The notes beneath the pieces were generated by a model. The model had not been told where the DNA came from. It saw nothing but the letters and a program-made list of their open reading frames with translations, and did no database searches. The position numbers were made by a program, and so were the translations under genes. This document shows, in pieces, positions 1 to 9,356 of a DNA stretch of 64,000 nucleotides (position 1 is its first letter; every line of letters starts with the position of its first letter). The stretch is from Verrucomicrobiota bacterium (GTDB lineage: Bacteria > Verrucomicrobiota > Verrucomicrobiia > Limisphaerales > UBA1096). The stretch is taken from contig JASMKO010000073.1 in the NCBI GenBank assembly GCA_030749225.1, forward strand, positions 1-64,000. The letters are read 5' to 3'.

Positions 1-1400
1 CGGATCACCCGGCCGTGGACGTCGGTGAGGCGCAGGTCACGGCCACCGTGGCGGTAAGTCAACTCCTCGTGATCCATGCCCATCAAGTGCAGCACCGTCG
101 CCCAAAGGTCATAGATGTCGCACTTGTTCTCGGTGACATGGTAGCCAAACTCATCAGTGGCACCATAAATCGTGCCGCCTTTTATGCCGCCGCCAGCCAG
201 CCAAACACTATAGCCGTATGGATTGTGGTCGCGGCCGTTGCTGCCCTGCGAGAAGGGCGTCCGGCCGAACTCACTACCCCAGATGATGAGGGTCTCGTCC
301 AACAAACCGCGCGACTTCAGGTCCTTGATGAGGCCGCCAATTGGCTGGTCGACCTGATGAGCCATGGCGGCATGGCCACGCTCCAGATCGCCGTGTTGAT
401 CCCACGGATTTGGCCCGTTGCCAGCGCCGATGCCCTCGTTTAGACAACTCAACTCGATGAACCTCACACCCCTCTCCACCAATCGCCGTGCCAACAAGCA
501 TTGCAACCCGTAGCCGGCAGCCTGTCGGTCAGAGGAATCCATCGCATAAAGCTTTCTGGTGGCCTTGCTTTCCCCACTGATATCACATAACTCCGGCACG
601 GCTGACTGCATCAAATAAGCTGTCTCGTAATTTCGCACAGCCGCCTCGACGTCATTATCTCCACCGATGCGTTGAATAAAGTTCCGGTCGAAGCCCTTCA
701 CGAAATCTAGCCGCGCCCGCTGGTCGGTGCTTGACTCCCTCGACTGGATGTTGCGCACCGACGGTTTCTTGTCACCCACAATGATGGAGGCCTGATTTTC
801 CGCCGGCAGAAAACCGTTGCTGAATAGGCCAACGCCCCCGTGAGGAATTGAGGAACCGCCGGACTGCAACACAACGAAGCCGGGGAGGTTCTCATTTTCG
901 GTGCCCAAACCGTACGATACCCACGCACCAGCGGATGGATAACCCATGAACGGAATGGCTGTATGGAAGGCGTAGTTGCCCTGCGCATGCTCATTCACCT
1001 TGCTGGTCATAGAGCGAATCACAGCCAGTTCATCCGCACTCTCCGCCACGTGCGGAAAAATACTGCTAACTGGAATGCCGCTTTGGCCGTGCCGCCTGAA
1101 ATCAAATGGCGTCGCCATCACGTTGCCGTTGTTGTTGAACTGGGTTCGCAGGATTTCCACCGGCATCGGTTTGCCGTGCAGTTCGCGCAGTTTCGGCTTG
1201 GGATCGAACGTGTCCAGATGCGATGCGCCACCGGACATGTAGCAGAGGATCACATGCTTCGCGCGTGGCCTGAAGTGGGCCTTTCGGGTGGTGTAGGCAA
1301 GTGCGCGATTCGCCAGCAACCCCTGCAACGCCAGCATGCCAAACCCAGTCGAGCACTGCATGAGCATTTGACGCCGCGTGAGGATTCGTTGTCCATTCAT
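1..1400 (-). CDS. DUF1501 domain protein, Tat-exported (C-terminus cut by window edge)
   Basis: Reading the minus strand from the ATG at 1400 gives an open frame of about 466 codons that runs off the left edge. The N-terminus [15 protein letters not shown] carries a twin-arginine pair followed by a hydrophobic stretch ending ALA, so export by Tat is likely. The body shows DUF1501 hallmarks: [16 protein letters not shown] near residue 70, then [26 protein letters not shown] and [17 protein letters not shown]. The last visible residues, RLTDVHGRV, match the end of the DUF1501 protein at 55911-57356, so only a few residues are missing. The start overlaps the stop of the upstream PSD1 cytochrome gene in an ATGA, which indicates translational coupling. 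DUF1501 proteins resemble the sulfatase/alkaline phosphatase fold, but no enzymatic activity is established. Family assignment is secure; function is unknown. Confidence 0.9.
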   Translation of the reverse strand, partial: MNGQRILTRRQMLMQCSTGFGMLALQGLLANRALAYTTRKAHFRPRAKHVILCYMSGGASHLDTFDPKPKLRELHGKPMPVEILRTQFNNNGNVMATPFDFRRHGQSGIPVSSIFPHVAESADELAVIRSMTSKVNEHAQGNYAFHTAIPFMGYPSAGAWVSYGLGTENENLPGFVVLQSGGSSIPHGGVGLFSNGFLPAENQASIIVGDKKPSVRNIQSRESSTDQRARLDFVKGFDRNFIQRIGGDNDVEAAVRNYETAYLMQSAVPELCDISGESKATRKLYAMDSSDRQAAGYGLQCLLARRLVERGVRFIELSCLNEGIGAGNGPNPWDQHGDLERGHAAMAHQVDQPIGGLIKDLKSRGLLDETLIIWGSEFGRTPFSQGSNGRDHNPYGYSVWLAGGGIKGGTIYGATDEFGYHVTENKCDIYDLWATVLHLMGMDHEELTYRHGGRDLRLTDVHGRVI

Positions 1401-4400
1401 TGTAAATAGATAAACTCCTTAAAATTAAAAATTGCCAGTGCAAGGTCATGCCACGGATCCGGAGCAGTAGCGCCGGTTTTTTCCAAGGCCGCCATCTCCT
1501 CTTTCAATTTCTTCAATTCAGCGTTGAGTCCTATAAACTGCTTGCCTTGAACTCCAGTCATAGCTGCCAGCAGGTCTTTCTCGGAAATGTAGTCAGCATT
1601 GCCCTTGTAGGAGGCCAGCACCGCCTCCGGGGCGAGTGCGCGATCATATAGGCGCGCCTTGAACACCCTCCCGATGAGTATGCGATCGTTTCTCCCACCA
1701 GTGCCGTGACGTAGACCGAGCAACACTTCCGAGTCGCCTGCTGCAAATGTCTGCAACCCTGTCTTGTAAGCGCGCCCGTAGGGTGTGCCATTGCGATAAC
1801 CGAAGATCGTGCCATCGGCCTGATAAACGATCGCCACATGCACCGGCTCGGCCGCAGCCTTCTTTTCAGCCGGTCCATTAAAGCTCTTCGTGCGAGTGAA
1901 GGTGTTGCTGCCAGCCAGCCAGCGTTGTGACTTCTTCTCCCCAAAAACGATAGAATCAAACGTGACGCCATTCCGTGTCTGCACCGTCATCACACCGCCG
2001 CCACGCTGGTTGATGTTGTCCAATTGCACCCAAGCCTCGAGTGTCTTTGCGCCGAGCGACTTGGCCAAGGGTTTACTGCGTGCAAAAGACAATCCACCAT
2101 TGAAAACTAATGCTCCTCCTTCAACCCTCGCGCCACCTTTCAGAGACAGATGTAGCGGGCCAAGCTGATCCTCCAAGCCGCTGCTGAAGTCCCACGAAGC
2201 CAACGGCTTGAGGCCGGCCATCACCGTTGGATCGCCCTTGCTGCGCTTTGCCAAGAGGCGCTTGCGCACCGGCTCGTGGATGGCCGCCAGTTTGGCCGCC
2301 GTATCAACGATCTGCCTGCGCAATGCGTCCAATTGCTCCTGAGCCAGGCGATGCCTTCTATCTACGTTGTCGATAAATTCCTTGGCGCTGGCCATCTCCT
2401 CCCGCGTGGCTTTGCGATTCAACGCAAGTTGGAACATTTTGGAGACTCGCGCCCCGGGCGAATTCAGGCTGCCATCGCCGCGAACGCGGCCGGCCAAACG
2501 CTCGGCCGAATGTATGACAAAGGGGGCGTTCATCATCGCAAGTGACTGCTCAGGTACATTGGTTTCACTGCGACGCCCCTGTGTGCTGGTGGGGACAGGC
2601 GCATCAAAGATGGAAAGGAATGAATCCAGTCGATTGCGAATGATGGAAACATAAACGCCGCGATGACTGGAATCGCCATTCTCCGAGCCAAGTGCCGGCG
2701 CGCGATTGAGTGAGCCACTGGCCAGCAGCACGGCATCCCGGATTGCCTCGGCCTCAAGGCGACGCACATTCGCATGCGAAAAAAGGCGATTGCCGGGATC
2801 AACCTTGAGAGCCCAGGGTGTGGCTATGGCACTCAACTGAAAGGTACGGGTGAGGGCCAGTTCGCGAATGAGTTTCTTGAGTGACCAGCCCCCAGACATA
2901 AACCGCCTTGCCAGATAGTCAAGCAACTCGGGATGCGTCGGTTCCTTGCCCAACTTACCGAAGTTATCCGGCGTGGCGACCAGTCCACGACCAAACATAT
3001 GATGCCAAGCGCGATTCACGATCACCCGTGCCGTCAGTGGGTTGTCCGGATGCAGCATCGCCTCAGCCAAGTCAAGCCTGCCAGATTGTTTCGCTTGAAA
3101 CGGCTTGGCATTGATGGCCTCGAGGAAACGGCGCGGCACCGGCTCACCCAACTGCTTGTGATTGCCCCGGATAAACAATGGCCGGTCCTTGGGCTCTGCC
3201 TCGATCACGCCCGGCGCACGCTGCGGCACCGGCACGGCAGCCTCAAGCCGCCGATACTCCTCCACCAGCAATGCGACCGAGGGCAGGTCAGCAACCGTGT
3301 TGGGCAGCAAACTGTTTCTGACAAAATGGCCAAGGAAATTTGCCTGCTCATTGGTCATGTCGTTGCGCTGCCAGGACCGGATGCTGTCGCGAATTGCAAA
3401 CGCGTAACTCTTGACCAAGCCTTCAAGGTTGTCCGGGCTGCCCTGGCCAAACAGCGGAGTAACAAACTCAGCCGGTTCATCGCGCGGGGCCGACTGGCCC
3501 TCCTCAATCACGATGACATCGGTTACGCCAAACCATGAGTTCGGCTTGTTCACGGCAAGAGTCGCCTGATCTCCCGCCGTGGTGACCTCCAGATGCACGT
3601 CGTCGCCCTGCCAATACTTGATGCTCCACGATTGCCAACGCCACTTGCCATCATTGAGTCGCGTGACCGGATAAACAGTTCCGCTCCGCGTGTAATTTTG
3701 CACCACATAACGCGCCATAACATCCCCACCACCGATGACGCGCACAAAAAGGGACTGCCGGGGTCCTACTCGAAATGACGGCGAACCAAGCACCCCCACA
3801 TGTTTATCCGAAAGCAGATGCGAATATACGCCAGCAGGCAGGATGTCGTCCACAATTCGATCACCACCCGGCAGCACGCGGAAGGCGCCGGGCTTGGCCA
3901 CCGTGCCATCCAGTCCGTTGCCATCGAGAATCCAACGGCTCAGCGAGTCGTTGTCCTTACCAAATCGCCAGCGCTGGACATATTTGCGTTTGCGTTGACC
4001 ATCGAGCGCCTTCCTGCTGTTGGCGAAATCGCCGGCGAGTTGCTTCCATTTTTCGCCAAACTCTTCGCCCTTGGCCAGACGCAGTTTGTTCCATGCATGC
4101 AATGGATTTTTATTCTCCTTGGCATTGTCGATGGCCTTCTGCCAGCGACCGCTTGGCTTGCGCAATAGCTCAGTCAGCCTGGTTGTTTCGGCCAGCCACT
4201 GTTCGGCGAGCGCAGCTCGAATCTTAGGCTTTAGCCTGGCCAAGGCGGCCTTGTTGGTTTCCTGCCGGGCGGGGGTGTCGACATTGACCGTTGCCGGCCG
4301 GCAACTGGTCATGATGCCGTAAAGGGCGTAGTAGTCCCGCTGGCTGATGGGATCAAACTTGTGGTTGTGACAACGCGTGCACGAAACGGTGATACCCAGG

Positions 4401-5461
4401 AAAGCCTTGGTGGTGACATCGATCTGGTTCTCCGTGGTGCGCGTGAGTTCCTCAAGCGCATCGGTCGGGGCGAAGCCCTGCAGCACAAAGCGGTAATGCG
4501 CCGGGCCAATGGCCGACTCGTTGAGGCCAAGTTTCTCGTTGAGCCGCGGCTTGGCCAGCAGATCACCGGCGATGTGCTCGCGCAGCAGTTGATTATACGG
4601 AACATCTGCATTCAGCGCGCGGATGAGATAGTTACGATACTGGTTGGCGTGCGGGATGCGCGGATCACCCTCGCTCCCAAGCGACTCGGCGTAGCGCACC
4701 CAGTCCATCCAATGTCGCGCCCAGCGCTCTCCGAAATGGGGAGAGGCAATCAACCGTTCGACGGCATTTTCAATAGCGGCTCGACGATTACTCCTGAGTT
4801 CTCGCACAAATACCGCCGTCTCCTCCGGCGTGGGTGGCAGGCCTATCAACGCAAACGATAAGCGGCGAATGAGTGTCTGCGGCTCGGCGTCACCAGCCGG
4901 TGAAAGTCCCTCAGCCTCCCAGACAGCTTGGATGAATTTGTCAATATCAGTTTGCGCCCACTCTCCGTTCACCCTCGGTGGCACGGGAGAACGGATCGGC
5001 TGAAAACTCCACCACTGCTTGCGCCTCTCTCTAATCGTTTCCCACGAGGTGGCCTTGGCAATCTCCTCCTTGGTGGGCTTGTTGACACGTGGGTCCGGTG
5101 CTCCATCCACCACCCACTTTTCGAAATCCGCGATCACCTCGGGCGACAGCTTCGGACCACCCTTGGGCATCTTTACGTCCGGATCCTCGTGGCGGATCAC
5201 CTGCAAAAGCAGGCTCTTCGCCGGGTCGCCATCGCCGAGCAACGAACCGCTGTCCCCACCCTTGACCAAGCCACCCACCCAGTCGAGCGCCAGGCCACCC
5301 TTGTTCTTGCCGCTGCTGTTGTGGCACTCGTAACAATGCTCCGCCAGAACCGGGCGGATGTTCCGCTCAAAAAATTCAACCTGCCCTGTCGACGAGGCCG
5401 CACTCACGCAAACGTTGACCCAGCCAAGCAACATCAATGCTTTGTAAAAAAACCGATGCAT
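1397..5461 (-). CDS. PSD1-type di-heme cytochrome (DUF1549/DUF1553) with LamG-like C-terminal domain
   Basis: This 1354-residue exported protein has a Sec signal peptide ending near CVSAASS, then a planctomycete cytochrome domain with CYECH (C43, C46, H47) and a distal [10 protein letters not shown] Met-ligand region. DUF1549 follows with [14 protein letters not shown] and a second heme motif in [16 protein letters not shown]1553 carries [18 protein letters not shown]. Residues of about 500-650 form an extra beta-rich stretch, and a concanavalin/LamG-like domain ([13 protein letters not shown] to [12 protein letters not shown]) sits near residues 1080-1290. At 1354 residues it is well above the roughly 800 of the second family member at 57356-59620. 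It is the first gene of a two-gene unit with the DUF1501 gene (ATGA overlap). A membrane- or surface-associated redox or carbohydrate-binding role is inferred; no substrate can be named. Confidence 0.9.
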   Translation of the reverse strand: MHRFFYKALMLLGWVNVCVSAASSTGQVEFFERNIRPVLAEHCYECHNSSGKNKGGLALDWVGGLVKGGDSGSLLGDGDPAKSLLLQVIRHEDPDVKMPKGGPKLSPEVIADFEKWVVDGAPDPRVNKPTKEEIAKATSWETIRERRKQWWSFQPIRSPVPPRVNGEWAQTDIDKFIQAVWEAEGLSPAGDAEPQTLIRRLSFALIGLPPTPEETAVFVRELRSNRRAAIENAVERLIASPHFGERWARHWMDWVRYAESLGSEGDPRIPHANQYRNYLIRALNADVPYNQLLREHIAGDLLAKPRLNEKLGLNESAIGPAHYRFVLQGFAPTDALEELTRTTENQIDVTTKAFLGITVSCTRCHNHKFDPISQRDYYALYGIMTSCRPATVNVDTPARQETNKAALARLKPKIRAALAEQWLAETTRLTELLRKPSGRWQKAIDNAKENKNPLHAWNKLRLAKGEEFGEKWKQLAGDFANSRKALDGQRKRKYVQRWRFGKDNDSLSRWILDGNGLDGTVAKPGAFRVLPGGDRIVDDILPAGVYSHLLSDKHVGVLGSPSFRVGPRQSLFVRVIGGGDVMARYVVQNYTRSGTVYPVTRLNDGKWRWQSWSIKYWQGDDVHLEVTTAGDQATLAVNKPNSWFGVTDVIVIEEGQSAPRDEPAEFVTPLFGQGSPDNLEGLVKSYAFAIRDSIRSWQRNDMTNEQANFLGHFVRNSLLPNTVADLPSVALLVEEYRRLEAAVPVPQRAPGVIEAEPKDRPLFIRGNHKQLGEPVPRRFLEAINAKPFQAKQSGRLDLAEAMLHPDNPLTARVIVNRAWHHMFGRGLVATPDNFGKLGKEPTHPELLDYLARRFMSGGWSLKKLIRELALTRTFQLSAIATPWALKVDPGNRLFSHANVRRLEAEAIRDAVLLASGSLNRAPALGSENGDSSHRGVYVSIIRNRLDSFLSIFDAPVPTSTQGRRSETNVPEQSLAMMNAPFVIHSAERLAGRVRGDGSLNSPGARVSKMFQLALNRKATREEMASAKEFIDNVDRRHRLAQEQLDALRRQIVDTAAKLAAIHEPVRKRLLAKRSKGDPTVMAGLKPLASWDFSSGLEDQLGPLHLSLKGGARVEGGALVFNGGLSFARSKPLAKSLGAKTLEAWVQLDNINQRGGGVMTVQTRNGVTFDSIVFGEKKSQRWLAGSNTFTRTKSFNGPAEKKAAAEPVHVAIVYQADGTIFGYRNGTPYGRAYKTGLQTFAAGDSEVLLGLRHGTGGRNDRILIGRVFKARLYDRALAPEAVLASYKGNADYISEKDLLAAMTGVQGKQFIGLNAELKKLKEEMAALEKTGATAPDPWHDLALAIFNFKEFIYLQ

Positions 5462-5566
5462 TGCGGCAATTAGAAACCCTCAACCGAATTACCTCAACCC
5501 AAAACGGAGTAGGATAGGGGTCAGTGGCAAATCCCCGGCAAAAGGTCGCTCAAGGCGAGAAAGTGT

Positions 5567-5623
5567 GAATGATTTGACAACGAATGTTTTGACTAATATT
5601 GCGAATGTAGAGACTAATATTGC
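5567..5623. repeat. 21-bp tandem repeats upstream of the PSD1 gene
   Basis: Two adjacent 21-bp units occupy 5582-5602 and 5603-5623. Both read GAATGTnnnGACTAATATTGC on the plus strand and differ only in the three central bases. A partial third copy (GAATGATTTGAC) starts at 5567. They lie about 105-160 bp upstream of the PSD1 start at 5461. A spacing of 21 bp is two helical turns, which would suit a repressor or activator array. The same repeat, read as codons on the plus strand, encodes heptads (see findings), so a small coding role cannot be excluded. The rest of the 5462-5715 gap shows nothing else recognisable. Confidence 0.6.
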
Positions 5624-5692
5624 CAAGCTAGAGAACAATCTTTGTGACAAACTTTTGCGCTTGCTAAAAACTTCATTCCACGACAAATCAAG

Positions 5693-5706
5693 CGCTTGGC
5701 CAAGCG
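5693..5706. repeat. Iterated palindrome CGCTTGGCCAAGCG, intergenic
   Basis: A perfect 14-bp copy lies 10 bp downstream of the TauD-like gene's stop codon. As RNA it could form a 5-bp stem with a GGCC loop. Confidence 0.9.
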
Positions 5707-5715
5707 GATTAATGG

Positions 5716-6675
5716 TCACGCCACCAGTGAGGCGAGGACTTTGCGGGTGCCCTTGAAGGTGCGACGGCCGTGCATGACGACGTAGTTGTCCATCAACGCG
5801 ATATCGCCGTTTCGCCAAAGGATGTCGAATGTCAACTCGTCGGCGATGGCGCTGGCTGCGGCAACGTCCGCCGGGCTCAGCGGACTGCCATCACCGAAAC
5901 GGATCGCCCGCGCCGGGTCATTGCGGGTGTCCTTCCAGCCGTTGAATGCCGCAATCAGTTGATTGAAGAAACTGGTTCGTCCGTTGGCCAATTGGCGCAC
6001 GGACGGGAGCAGAGGCGTGGTTACGGACAGGTCGCCGTTGGGCTTCCATTCCCACGTGTAGCCGAGCTTGGCCAAGCGCGCCTCGGCTGCCTCACGGTTG
6101 TCCACGCTGAAGGTGCTTTGCCAGCTGCGCCCCATCCCGGATGCGGTGTCGGCCACTCCCGGCATGACGTTGGTGTAGAGAAGTCCCCTGGCTTCGCAGT
6201 CGGCTGCGAACGCCCCTTGCTCCGCGCGGAGTCGCTCCCACAGAACGTCTGAGCGGCAAACCGGCGTGGCCCCGCCATCCTCCGCTGCGATTTGACAAAA
6301 GAAAATCAGTTTAGTCGGATGAAAAGGAGTCTGCGCCATCTCGTGGTGCAGGAAAATGGTGACGTCCGCCGGAGCCTCGTTGGCGGAAAACACGCGTGGC
6401 GTGTGGTTGATGCGGTAGGCGTTGGATAACGAGTCCGCATACGAGAAAGTCGGAAACCCAAGCGCGCACACGACCGCATCAAAATCCTCCGGCTTGGCCA
6501 AGGGCAGACCACGCACCAACACCACTCCATGCTCGCCCGCCTGCCGGGAGAGTTCCGCCACCGCCCCGGTCGCCCATGCACAAGCTTCGTCCAGCGACCC
6601 GGCCTCCACCTCAACCGCCAACGGAAACAATTGGCCATCGTATTCGTGCTGACCCGTAAGTGCGATTGGCTTCAT
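5716..6675 (-). CDS. TauD/TfdA-family Fe(II)/2-oxoglutarate dioxygenase
   Basis: The 319-residue protein has no signal peptide and is likely cytoplasmic. The facial-triad pattern of 2-oxoglutarate dioxygenases is visible: FLHHEMAQ gives H110-x-E112, and the distal histidine is H302 in YVVMHGRRTFKG, followed by the arginine-rich segment that normally binds 2-oxoglutarate (around R305-R311). FFNQLIAAFNGW near residue 235 is typical of the clavaminate synthase-like branch rather than of true taurine dioxygenases. The substrate therefore cannot be named and the symbol tauD is not warranted. It is the last gene of a likely unit with the sulfatase upstream; only 3 bp separate the start from that gene's stop. 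An oxidative role on a released sugar or small sulfonate would fit but is inference. Confidence 0.85.
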   Translation of the reverse strand: MKPIALTGQHEYDGQLFPLAVEVEAGSLDEACAWATGAVAELSRQAGEHGVVLVRGLPLAKPEDFDAVVCALGFPTFSYADSLSNAYRINHTPRVFSANEAPADVTIFLHHEMAQTPFHPTKLIFFCQIAAEDGGATPVCRSDVLWERLRAEQGAFAADCEARGLLYTNVMPGVADTASGMGRSWQSTFSVDNREAAEARLAKLGYTWEWKPNGDLSVTTPLLPSVRQLANGRTSFFNQLIAAFNGWKDTRNDPARAIRFGDGSPLSPADVAAASAIADELTFDILWRNGDIALMDNYVVMHGRRTFKGTRKVLASLVA

Positions 6676-6678
6676 CGA

Positions 6679-8205
6679 TCAGAACCGGTACCGCTTTGCC
6701 TCTTCGTAAGGCTTGAGTGCCTCGACCTCTTTTCCCGAGCGCTCGGTGTAGTCCTTCATGAACTTCTCCAGCGCTGCGGGTGAAGCGCGATGATCAAATG
6801 CATCCAGCGCGAAGTCGCCGTACTGCACCATCCAGTCTCGCAATTTTATTTGGAGCTTACTCATCGCTGCGGGCCGATTAGCAGCTAGGTTCTCAAGGCA
6901 GTAGGGATCACTATTGAGATCGTAAAACTCCTCGACCGTCCTGTACTCGAGATGGCGCACGCGCCTGGCCAAGCGCGGGTTATTCTCCCCTACACGCTTC
7001 ATCGCACGGTAGGTCAGGCCGGCCATCGGCTCTGCCTGATAGGTGCGTTTGCCGTTGGCCCAAGCGTTAAAAACATAGACATGATCGCGGGTAATCACCG
7101 AGCGCATCGGATACGGTTTGCGCCCGTGGATGTGGTGAAACTGCGAGTAGACCGCATCACGCCCGGTCTGTGTTTCGCCCTTGAGCAGCGGAAGGAACGA
7201 CCATCCATCCAACCGCTTCGGGCTAGGCAGCCGGACGGCATCGAGCAGCGTTGGCAGCAGGTCCACCATCGAGACCATGTGCCGTCGATCGACCTGTTCC
7301 GCATCAATGACCCCGGGCCAGCGAACGATCAACGGCGTACGCGTGCTCTCCACATAGCAGTTCGTCTTGGCAAACGGCACCGACATCCCGTGGTCGGACA
7401 GGAACACCACAATCGTATCGTCGCCCCTGCCGGTCTGGGTCAGTTCATCGAGGATCACCCCAACCATGTCGTCCAGCCTCCGGGTAGAGGTGCAGTAACC
7501 GGCCATCTCTTTCCGGATGTTCGGCAGGTCCGGCAAAAACTTCGGCACAGTCACCTCGTTCGCCTTGTAGGTTCGTGACGATGCCTCGCGCTCGAAGTGA
7601 CGGCCGACTGATGACCCGCCGCCGTAGGGCCGGTGTGGATCATGCGAGCTGGCCATCAGGAAAAACGGTTGCTGTGCCTCCTCTGCCATTTGAAAAAACG
7701 TTCGGGCAAAGCGGCGGTACTTTTTGGGGTCGCGACCCCACTTGTTTTCATCGCCGTTACCCTCCCAGCGATAGACCACCGACCAATGAAAGACGTCCTG
7801 CTGCCGAAGCGGTTTGCCGACTGTGCCACACAGGTAGCCTTCCTCACTCAAGATCGCCGGGAGCGTCGGGGTACCCGGTCGAATGCGTTGAAAGCCCTCC
7901 GCGCCATTGTTGTGCGGATACAACCCGGTGAGCATCACGCTTCGTGATGGCGTACAGACGGCGATGTTCACGTAGGCGTGCTCGAATCGCATGCCGACGG
8001 CGGCCAGACGATCGATGTTCGGCGTGATATCCGGTGCAGCGCCACCGAAGCAACCGGGCGTGTCCCAGTTCATATCGTCCGCGACAATCATCACGATGTT
8101 CGGTCGCTTGAACGGCGACCGTTGCTGGGCCTGCAATTCACACGCCAAACCAAGCGCGGCGAACGCACCCAAAACAAATCGGGACGGAAATGTCATGAGC
8201 GCCAT
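6679..8205 (-). CDS. Formylglycine-dependent sulfatase
   Basis: The ATG at 8205 (or 8196) is preferred over the upstream extension to 8412, because the extension overlaps the prepilin-like gene and lacks a signal peptide. From 8205 a Sec signal peptide (FVLGAFAALGLACELQAQ) leads into RPNIVMIVADDMNWD, which carries the metal-binding DD pair. The catalytic motif is CTPSRSVMLTG with C84 as the residue converted to formylglycine. SSHDPHRPYG and FLSDHGMSVPF are further active-site segments of family S1. The C-terminus has YDLNSDPYCLENLA, the usual sulfatase tail. The length of about 509 residues is normal. It probably removes sulfate esters from polysaccharide in the periplasm or at the surface. 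It sits between the prepilin-like and dioxygenase genes. Which sugar sulfate it cleaves cannot be told from sequence. Confidence 0.92.
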   Translation of the reverse strand: MALMTFPSRFVLGAFAALGLACELQAQQRSPFKRPNIVMIVADDMNWDTPGCFGGAAPDITPNIDRLAAVGMRFEHAYVNIAVCTPSRSVMLTGLYPHNNGAEGFQRIRPGTPTLPAILSEEGYLCGTVGKPLRQQDVFHWSVVYRWEGNGDENKWGRDPKKYRRFARTFFQMAEEAQQPFFLMASSHDPHRPYGGGSSVGRHFEREASSRTYKANEVTVPKFLPDLPNIRKEMAGYCTSTRRLDDMVGVILDELTQTGRGDDTIVVFLSDHGMSVPFAKTNCYVESTRTPLIVRWPGVIDAEQVDRRHMVSMVDLLPTLLDAVRLPSPKRLDGWSFLPLLKGETQTGRDAVYSQFHHIHGRKPYPMRSVITRDHVYVFNAWANGKRTYQAEPMAGLTYRAMKRVGENNPRLARRVRHLEYRTVEEFYDLNSDPYCLENLAANRPAAMSKLQIKLRDWMVQYGDFALDAFDHRASPAALEKFMKDYTERSGKEVEALKPYEEAKRYRF

Positions 8206-8206
8206 A

Positions 8207-8230
8207 GCTTGGCCAAGCGCCTGGCCAACG
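8207..8230. repeat. Tandem 12-bp palindrome units between two genes
   Basis: GCTTGGCCAAGC at 8207-8218 is followed directly by the degenerate unit GCCTGGCCAACG. The pair fills most of the 40-bp gap between the prepilin-like stop (8246) and the sulfatase start (8205). Confidence 0.8.
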
Positions 8231-8245
8231 ACAAGCGGATATGCC

Positions 8246-9025
8246 TCAGCGCACGTCGTGCAGCCCAAAGTAAATCCGCCAGCCACCCTGTGTGGCCGCG
8301 AGGGAAATCTGGCCCCTGCTTTTCCTGCCATCGTTGTAGCCCTTGTACCAGCGGACGTGGCCGTCCTCGAAAAGGAAGTTCCCCCCCTCAAAAATGCCGT
8401 TCGGCCCTGCATGGCTCCCGTAGGGGACGTTGGGCGATGCGAACCAGTTGTTGCCCACGCTCTGCAGGTTGTCCATGAAGATCGGACCGGTGCGGAACGG
8501 ACCGTCCATTTTCTCCCGCAACACCCACTCGGTCACGTTCGGAAAGTCCGGGTTGACGCGGTAATTGTTGCTTCCCATGGACACGGTCAGGTCATTGCTA
8601 AAGATGGTCTTGTAGCCGATCAACCCACCGTTGACGGCTGACTGGAAATTCTGGGCATGCACGTAGCGGTGAAATTTGTCAGTCGGGCAGAAAAGAAGAT
8701 TCTCCCGTCTCGTGTGCGAGTCCTTGTTCATCTTCAACAGGTAGTGGGGAAAGAAATTCTTCAACATCGAACCCGACACCCACTCAAAGTCGGCACTGTT
8801 GCGAACATGGTCCCGCCCCATGTTCGGGAAATACCCTTCGTTGTCGCCCGCGTACAACCGGATGGCTACCCCCCACTGATGCATGTTGCTGGCGCACATG
8901 CTGTTCTCTGCCTTGCGCTTGGCCTTGGCCAGTGCCGGCAGCAATAGGCTCGCAAGGATCGCGATAATGGCGATCACCAACAGCAACTCGATCAGGGTAA
9001 AAGCGTTTTTTTTTGGCAAGATCAT
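8246..9025 (-). CDS. Prepilin-type N-terminal cleavage/methylation domain protein (G-like)
   Basis: The protein is 259 residues long. [18 protein letters not shown] is a textbook class III (type IV prepilin) leader: cleavage would occur before F9, with E13 at position +5 of the mature protein. The hydrophobic helix continues as [18 protein letters not shown]. The C-terminus has [12 protein letters not shown] then [12 protein letters not shown], the H-x-DG arrangement of DUF1559-like pseudopilin relatives abundant in Planctomycetota and Verrucomicrobiota. No pilus or type II secretion machinery is in the window, so this is one of the many orphan pseudopilin-like proteins of these phyla. Its role is unknown; surface display or secretion is inferred. 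It lies upstream of a sulfatase on the same strand, 40 bp apart, so co-expression is possible. Confidence 0.9.
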   Translation of the reverse strand: MILPKKNAFTLIELLLVIAIIAILASLLLPALAKAKRKAENSMCASNMHQWGVAIRLYAGDNEGYFPNMGRDHVRNSADFEWVSGSMLKNFFPHYLLKMNKDSHTRRENLLFCPTDKFHRYVHAQNFQSAVNGGLIGYKTIFSNDLTVSMGSNNYRVNPDFPNVTEWVLREKMDGPFRTGPIFMDNLQSVGNNWFASPNVPYGSHAGPNGIFEGGNFLFEDGHVRWYKGYNDGRKSRGQISLAATQGGWRIYFGLHDVR

Positions 9026-9356
9026 ACCTGCCTTCCGGCACAGGATTGTTATGGCTGTCTTTGCAGAGGAACGTGACCCAAGCAGCGCGTCCTGTCAACG
9101 AGTTGAACAGGTGTGGATCGTCGCGGATTATTATGCATGGACGAAGGAAAATCGGGAGCCATCGAACGGCCCGAGGAGGGCGGCAAACCACATGGAGTCG
9201 CCGCTGCCCAGAATGTCTCCTCCTGACTCAACTTCCGCAGATTCCTGTTGGTCTCCACCGCGGGCCGCCACCCCTTCTTGCTCTCGAAGAGAAACTAGAA
9301 TTCTCTGCGGTTGATTCAAACCAGACGGAACCAACGCAGTTCCCAACGAACTTCAC
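9026..9356. other. 331-bp intergenic region, no gene recognised
   Basis: Short open frames here show no family features and differ between frames. The only candidate signal is a TTGACA on the minus strand near 9093-9098, given as a separate entry. Confidence 0.5.
9071..9098 (-). promoter_or_regulatory. Possible promoter of the prepilin-like gene
   Basis: The minus strand carries a perfect TTGACA (9098-9093) about 70 bp upstream of the ATG at 9025. At a 17-bp spacing the -10 position reads CACGTT, a weak match to TATAAT. This is suggestive only. Confidence 0.25.

Noticed and set aside
5574-5600. TTGACA near TAATAT on the plus strand
   Set aside because: The spacing is 14 bp, there is no plus-strand gene downstream, and the bases belong to the 21-bp repeat.
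5489-5818. 109-codon minus-strand frame across the palindrome
   Set aside because: It overlaps the end of the dioxygenase gene and has no family features; the 21-bp repeats alone explain its composition.
5716-6675. Taurine dioxygenase (tauD) as a specific call
   Set aside because: The fold and triad fit, but substrate-binding residues cannot be assigned and no sulfonate transport genes are nearby.
8206-8412. N-terminal extension of the sulfatase
   Set aside because: It overlaps the prepilin-like gene in another frame and would bury the signal peptide; the internal ATG at 8205 fits better.
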